From NCBI RefSeq assembly GCF_035046485.1, contig NC_085136.1, positions 78,199,734 through 78,263,733 on the forward strand: a DNA stretch of 64,000 nucleotides. Reading direction: 5' to 3'. Source of the DNA: Aedes albopictus (lineage: Eukaryota; Arthropoda; Insecta; Diptera; Culicidae). A model generated the notes under the pieces. The model did no database searches. It was not told where the DNA came from and worked only from the letters and a program-made list of their open reading frames with translations. Below are positions 58,211 through 64,000 of the stretch, in pieces (position 1 is the stretch's first letter; every line of letters starts with the position of its first letter). Position numbers and translations under genes: made by a program.

Positions 58211-60121
58211 TGTTACCCGCTAGCTCACCGAGGCTAGGGAAAGGAGACAATTATAGGGTCGTTTACCTTAATTACTCAACACCCACACTCTCACGGTGGT
58301 ACTCACCTACAACAGGAGCTACACACGCACGTGTGTTGCGCGACACGTGCCCTTTTGTGCAACAAAGCGGAACAGCCGACAAACAGTGTCGTATCTAGGG
58401 GGGGCTCAAAAGCTAATCGAACTAGTTAATCAACCGAAACCACATTGGGCGAGGTTTGGCGACTCCTTTGCGAGTCCGAAACGAGAGGAAAAACAAATGC
58501 GGCGGAAAAGACTAATCAGGGCTCAGTGCTTCAATAATTTAGCTCTTACCACCTTTCTTTTCAACTTAGCATGCTAATTTATTAGCCAAATCGGCTTAAA
58601 TGTGACGTCACAACATTGGGGTAGGGTATACTTGCGGTTTTTTGGTACGTTAGAGCGGTGGTGGTTGGCAATGCGGTGGTATGGTGGACATCTGGGGGCC
58701 GGCGGTGGTACCGGGCGATGTTTCGGGGTCTAGCCGGCTGGCCAAACGAACTCGGAGTTGCTACGCCGCGAACGGTTCAGTTCCACGGGACATAGGGACG
58801 CTGTCACACCGTGAACCGAGCTGGTTGATTCTCCGAGTGCTTGGAGAGGATGCTGGGTACTCTGCTGTACCGGAGGGTCTCCGGAATTGGCTTGAAATTG
58901 GCGGCTGGATGTTGTTCGGCGTATGGGGGTCTTGGAGAGAACCGGAAGTACACGCTTGGCTTTCGGTCGTGCTGGGAAATCTCCGGAAATAGCTAGGCTA
59001 ACCTCGGAGCGTACCGCTCGCTGTCCTAGCGGGGAGCGATGTTGTGGAGCAATGGCGGTTTCAAACTCACGGACGTTGGTGATGGCCAGAAGACAATGGC
59101 CGACACTGCCGACTGGAAACAATGGCCCACGCCCGAAATAGGAGCGTTCCGTTTCCAAGATGGCCGGTTTCGTGCACCGGATAGTGGCTGTCGTTCGTGC
59201 AGGGCCTTTCCCACAATCTGTCCGTCCTCGGGGAATTTAACGTTCCGACAATCCGTGCGCTTGAACGGGAAAAGGGCCGGCTGCGTCCTGCGAATGAAAC
59301 GAACACCGCTTGCTCCGCCAAGCGATGCAACCAAAAAGAAAAAGGCCCGCGTATAGGACCTACCCCGTAATTAATACACGTGTGACGTCACTGAGGGTTT
59401 AGGTTTTTACAATGGGAATGTTTTCACAATTCATTTACCTTTTTCTCTGCAAATAACACTAAAACAATTGATGGTTACAAACACGTGGGGGTTTTTACCC
59501 TACAATAGATCTGTTAACAAAGAAACAACCAAAGCTATTGTTTAACTCTACTAATAAAGCACCTCTATCACTAACCGTACTTTAACTGTTCTACCACGCT
59601 TTTCTCTACTACCATCTACTAATACGTTTGCCTTCTTGTTCCTTTTTCCACCTATCGAAGAAATTAAGCACTAATTAGACCTTTTTTCACCACTTATTTA
59701 AAAAAAACTCACAAAGTAAATTAACTAATTATTTCCGACGCGCACTACTACTCCCGATGCGGTTACAGACGGACTAACCAGTTCGGGTCGTTAGCTGAGA
59801 TATTTAATTAAAATACGACAGAACCCGAAATTAGCCGAAATCAGTTAGTTCTAGCTGGTTGGCAACTCTTCCACAATGCGACATCTGTGGGCCAGTGAGA
59901 GACGTAAGGCGAGCTTTATGTTTTGCTTGCGCTCAAACCGTTGTAAATGAGTTCCATATATGATACATGTTGGTGTTGAGATCTGCCTGGTACTCACACT
60001 CCAAACACACAAAAGTGTCACTCTTGCCTGTATGGCTGCGTACCATGCACGGTGGGTTTGAAGGAGGAGAAATATACCTTGCGGTGGAGCCGGCAAATAA
60101 CTATTGGAACCACCGGTTACA
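58211..60121. mobile_element. Probable solo LTR (1911 bp), copy 2, part of a duplication
   Basis: Same length and no difference seen from 55583-57493, including all encoded frames, at a spacing of 2628 bp. It is flanked by agga and by the same 'tagatgg' variant monomer downstream. Shared flanking variants show that this copy arose by duplication of a satellite-plus-insertion block and not by a second insertion. gtgacgtcac palindromes lie at 58602-58611 and 59382-59391. Confidence 0.7.
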
Positions 60122-63100
60122 AGGATTCCTAGACGGAATCCCGAAGGATTCCTAGATGGAATCCCGAAGGATTCCTAGACGGAATCCCGAAGGATTCCTA
60201 GACGGAATCCCGAAGGATTCCTAGACGGAATCCCGAAGGATTCCTAGACGGAATCCCGAAGGATTCCTAGACGGAATCCCGAAGGATTCCTAGACGGAAT
60301 CCCGAAGGATTCCTAGACGGAATCCCGAAGGATTCCTAAACGGAATCCCGAAGGATTCCTAGACGGAATCCCGAAGGATTCCTAGACGGAATCCCGAAGG
60401 ATTCCTAGACGGAATCCCGAAGGATTCCTAGACGGAATCCCGAAGGATTCCTAGACGGAATCCCGAAGGATTCCTAGACGGAATCCCGAAGGATTCCTAG
60501 ACGGAATCCCGAAGGATTCCTAGACGGAATCCCGAAGGATTCCTAGACGGAATCCCGAAGGATTCCTAGACGGAATCCCGAAGGATTCCTAAACGGAATC
60601 CCGAAGGATTCCTAGACGGAATCCCGAAGGATTCCTAGACGGAATCCCGAAGGATTCCTAGACGGAATCCCGAAGGATTCCTAGACGGAATCCCGAAGGA
60701 TTCCTAGACGGAATCCCGAAGGATTCCTAGACGGAATCCCGAAGGATTCCTAGACGGAATCCCGAAGGATTCCTAGACGGAATCCCGAAGGATTCCTAGA
60801 CGGAATCCCGAAGGATTCCTAGACGGAATCCCGAAGGATTCCTAGACGGAATCCCGAAGGATTCCTAAACGGAATCCCGAAGGATTCCTAGACGGAATCC
60901 CGAAGGATTCCTAGACGGAATCCCGAAGGATTCCTAGACGGAATCCCGAAGGATTCCTAGACGGAATCCCGAAGGATTCCTAGACGGAATCCCGAAGGAT
61001 TCCTAGACGGAATCCCGAAGGATTCCTAGACGGAATCCCGAAGGATTCCTAGACGGAATCCCGAAGGATTCCTAGACGGAATCCCGAAGGATTCCTAGAC
61101 GGAATCCCGAAGGATTCCTAGACGGAATCCCGAAGGATTCCTAGACGGAATCCCGAAGGATTCCTAGACGGAATCCCGAAGGATTCCTAGACGGAATCCC
61201 GAAGGATTCCTAGACGGAATCCCGAAGGATTCCTAGACGGAATCCCGAAGGATTCCTAGACGGAATCCCGAAGGATTCCTAGACGGAATCCCGAAGGATT
61301 CCTAGACGGAATCCCGAAGGATTCCTAGACGGAATCCCGAAGGATTCCTAGACGGAATCCCGAAGGATTCCTAGACGGAATCCCGAAGGATTCCTAGACG
61401 GAATCCCGAAGGATTCCTAGACGGAATCCCGAAGGATTCCTAGACGGAATCCCGAAGGATTCCTAGACGGAATCCCGAAGGATTCCTAGACGGAATCCCG
61501 AAGGATTCCTAGACGGAATCCCGAAGGATTCCTAGACGGAATCCCGAAGGATTCCTAGACGGAATCCCGAAGGATTCCTAGACGGAATCCCGAAGGATTC
61601 CTAGACGGAATCCCGAAGGATTCCTAGACGGAATCCCGAAGGATTCCTAGACGGAATCCCGAAGGATTCCTAGACGGAATCCCGAAGGATTCCTAGACGG
61701 AATCCCGAAGGATTCCTAGACGGAATCCCGAAGGATTCCTAGACGGAATCCCGAAGGATTCCTAGACGGAATCCCGAAGGATTCCTAGACGGAATCCCGA
61801 AGGATTCCTAGACGGAATCCCGAAGGATTCCTAGACGGAATCCCGAAGGATTCCTAGACGGAATCCCGAAGGATTCCTAGACGGAATCCCGAAGGATTCC
61901 TAGACGGAATCCCGAAGGATTCCTAGACGGAATCCCGAAGGATTCCTAGACGGAATCCCGAAGGATTCCTAGACGGAATCCCGAAGGATTCCTAGACGGA
62001 ATCCCGAAGGATTCCTAGACGGAATCCCGAAGGATTCCTAGACGGAATCCCGAAGGATTCCTAGACGGAATCCCGAAGGATTCCTAGACGGAATCCCGAA
62101 GGATTCCTAGACGGAATCCCGAAGGATTCCTAGACGGAATCCCGAAGGATTCCTAGACGGAATCCCGAAAGATTCCTAGACGGAATCCCGAAGGATTCCT
62201 AGACGGAATCCCGAAGGATTCCTAGACGGAATCCCGAAGGATTCCTAGACGGAATCCCGAAGGATTCCTAGACGGAATCCCGAAGGATTCCTAGACGGAA
62301 TCCCGAAGGATTCCTAGACGGAATCCCGAAGGATTCCTAGACGGAATCCCGAAGGATTCCTAGACGGAATCCCGAAGGATTCCTAGACGGAATCCCGAAG
62401 GATTCCTAGACGGAATCCCGAAGGATTCCTAGACGGAATCCCGAAGGATTCCTTGACGGAATCCCGAAGGATTCCTTGACGGCATCCTGGAGGATTCCTT
62501 GACGGAATCATTAAGGATTCCTTGACGAAATTCCGAAGGATTCCTTGACGAAATTCCGAAGGATTCCTTGGCGGAATCCCGAAGGATTCCTTGGCGGAAT
62601 CCCGAAGGATTCCTTGGCGGAATCCCGAAGGATTCCTTGGCGGAATCCCGAAGGATTCCTTGGCGGAATCCCGAAGGATTCCTTGGCGGAATCTCGAAGG
62701 ATTCCTTGGCGGAATCCCGAAGAATTCCTTGGCGGAATCCCGAAGGATTCCTTGGCGGAATCCCGAAGGATTCCTTGGCGGAATCCCGAAGGATTCCTTG
62801 GCGGAATCCCGAAGGATTCCTTGGCGGAATCCCGAAGGATTCCTTGGCGGAATCCCGAAGGATTCCTTGGCGGAATCCCGAAGGATTCCTTGGCGGAATC
62901 CCGAAGGATTCCTTGGCGGAATCCCGAAGGATTCCTTGGCGGAATCCCGAAGGATTCCTTGACGGCATCCTGGAGGATTCCTTGACGGAATCACTAAGGA
63001 TTCCTTGACGAAATTCCGAAGGATTCCTTGGCGGAATCCCGAAGGATTCCTTGGCGGAATCCCGAAGGATTCCTTGGCGGAATCCCGAAGGATTCCTTGG

Positions 63101-64000
63101 CGGAATCCCGAAGGATTCCTTGGCGGAATCCCGAAGGATTCCTTGGCGGAATCCCGAAGGATTCCTTGGCGGAATCCCGAAGGATTCCTTGGCGGAATCC
63201 CGAAGGATTCCTTGGCGGAATCCCGAAGGATTCCTTGGCGGAATCCCGAAGGATTCCTTGGCGGAATCCCGAAGGATTCCTTGGCGGAATCCCGAAGGAT
63301 TCCTTGGCGGAATCCCGAAGGATTCCTTGGCGGAATCCCGAAGGATTCCTTGGCGGAATCCCGAAGGATTCCTTGGCGGAATCCCGAAGGATTCCTTGGC
63401 GGAATCCCGAAGGATTCCTTGGCGGAATCCCGAAGGATTCCTTGGCGGAATCCCGAAGGATTCCTTGGCGGAATCCCGAAGGATTCCTTGGCGGAATCCC
63501 GAAGGATTCCTTGGCGGAATCCCGAAGGATTCCTTGGCGGAATCCCGAAGGATTCCTTGGCGGAATCCCGAAGGATTCCTTGGCGGAATCCCGAAGGATT
63601 CCTTGGCGGAATCCCGAAGGATTCCTTGGCGGAATCCCGAAGGATTCCTTGGCGGAATCCCGAAGGATTCCTTGGCGGAATCCCGAAGGATTCCTTGGCG
63701 GAATCCCGAAGGATTCTTTGGCGGAATCCCGAAGGATTCCTTGGCGGAATCTCGAAGGATTCCATGGCGGAATCCCGAAGGATTCCTTGGCGGAATCCCG
63801 AAGGATTCCTTGACGGAATCCCGAAGGATTCCTTGGCGGAATCCCGAAAGATTCCTTGACGGAATCCCGAAGGATTCCTTGACGGAATCCCGAAGGATTC
63901 CTTGGCGGAATCCCGAAGGATTCCTTGGCGGAATCCCGAAGGATTCCTTGGCGGAATCCCGAAGGATTCCTTGGCGGAATCCCGAAGGATTCCTTGGCGG
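60122..64000. repeat. 23 bp satellite array, block 3 (continues past the window)
   Basis: From 60122 to about 62450 the monomers are 'tagacgg', with 'taaacgg' variants near 60338, 60590 and 60866. A transition zone (62450-62570) has gcatcctggagg and gaaattccgaagg variants. From about 62570 to the end the 'ttggcgg' variant dominates. The transition motif recurs at about 62964, 483 bp (21 monomers) after 62481. Loss of TAG in the ttgg variant leaves all frames open on both strands, so long frames up to 460 codons appear here; they encode only a 23-residue repeat and are not genes. Confidence 0.97.

Noticed and set aside
62383..63859. Long open frames (up to 460 codons) on both strands at the window end
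   Set aside because: They are translations of the 23 bp satellite. Because 23 is not a multiple of 3, all frames give the same 23-residue repeat, and the 'ttgg' variant simply lacks TAG.
52987..64000. CRISPR-like array
   Set aside because: Monomers are contiguous with no unique spacers, and the DNA is clearly eukaryotic.

Overview
This window is insect nuclear DNA, most likely from a culicine mosquito (Aedes type). The reasons are one conserved insect gene with 62-67 bp GT-AG introns, several copies of a tRNA-derived SINE that I recognise as Feilai-like, many small inverted-repeat (MITE-like) elements, and very little unique coding sequence outside the first 10 kb.

Layout. 1-9272 (+) holds the 3' part of a giant secreted group VI chitinase gene (Cht6-like): the end of the GH18 catalytic domain, a peritrophin-A chitin-binding domain, then more than 2000 residues of Thr/Ser/Arg-rich mucin-like sequence, mostly in one 6.2 kb exon. 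Its probable 3' UTR follows, with a poly(A) signal near 10.11 kb. From 10.3 to 37.4 kb I see no host gene. That stretch is AT-rich and filled with degenerate tandem repeats, a threefold 0.9 kb duplication, palindromes, SINEs, a LINE 3' fragment and nested inverted-repeat elements. One is a pogo-like element (29727-33323) with TA target duplications.

37413-43677 (-) is a complete Ty3/gypsy-type LTR retrotransposon, K02A2.6/Mag-like, with identical 178 bp LTRs and a 5 bp target duplication. Its gag-pol frame is interrupted twice by short AT-rich GT-AG segments. Removing both restores one 1327-residue polyprotein, and one of them falls exactly inside a conserved reverse transcriptase motif. I regard this as the most interesting signal in the window.

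46.4-52.5 kb is an old, degenerate repeat array with a roughly 300 bp higher-order pattern, split by the 5' half of a non-LTR retrotransposon (ORF1 plus the endonuclease part of ORF2). A 500 bp assembly gap (52487-52986) follows. From 52987 to the window end lies a large array of a 23 bp satellite whose monomer is self-complementary. It is interrupted by two indistinguishable 1911 bp TG...CA insertions, probably a solo LTR, that were duplicated together with their flanking monomers.

The only likely host gene is the chitinase. Everything else is mobile or repetitive DNA, and most small open reading frames outside the named features look like chance.
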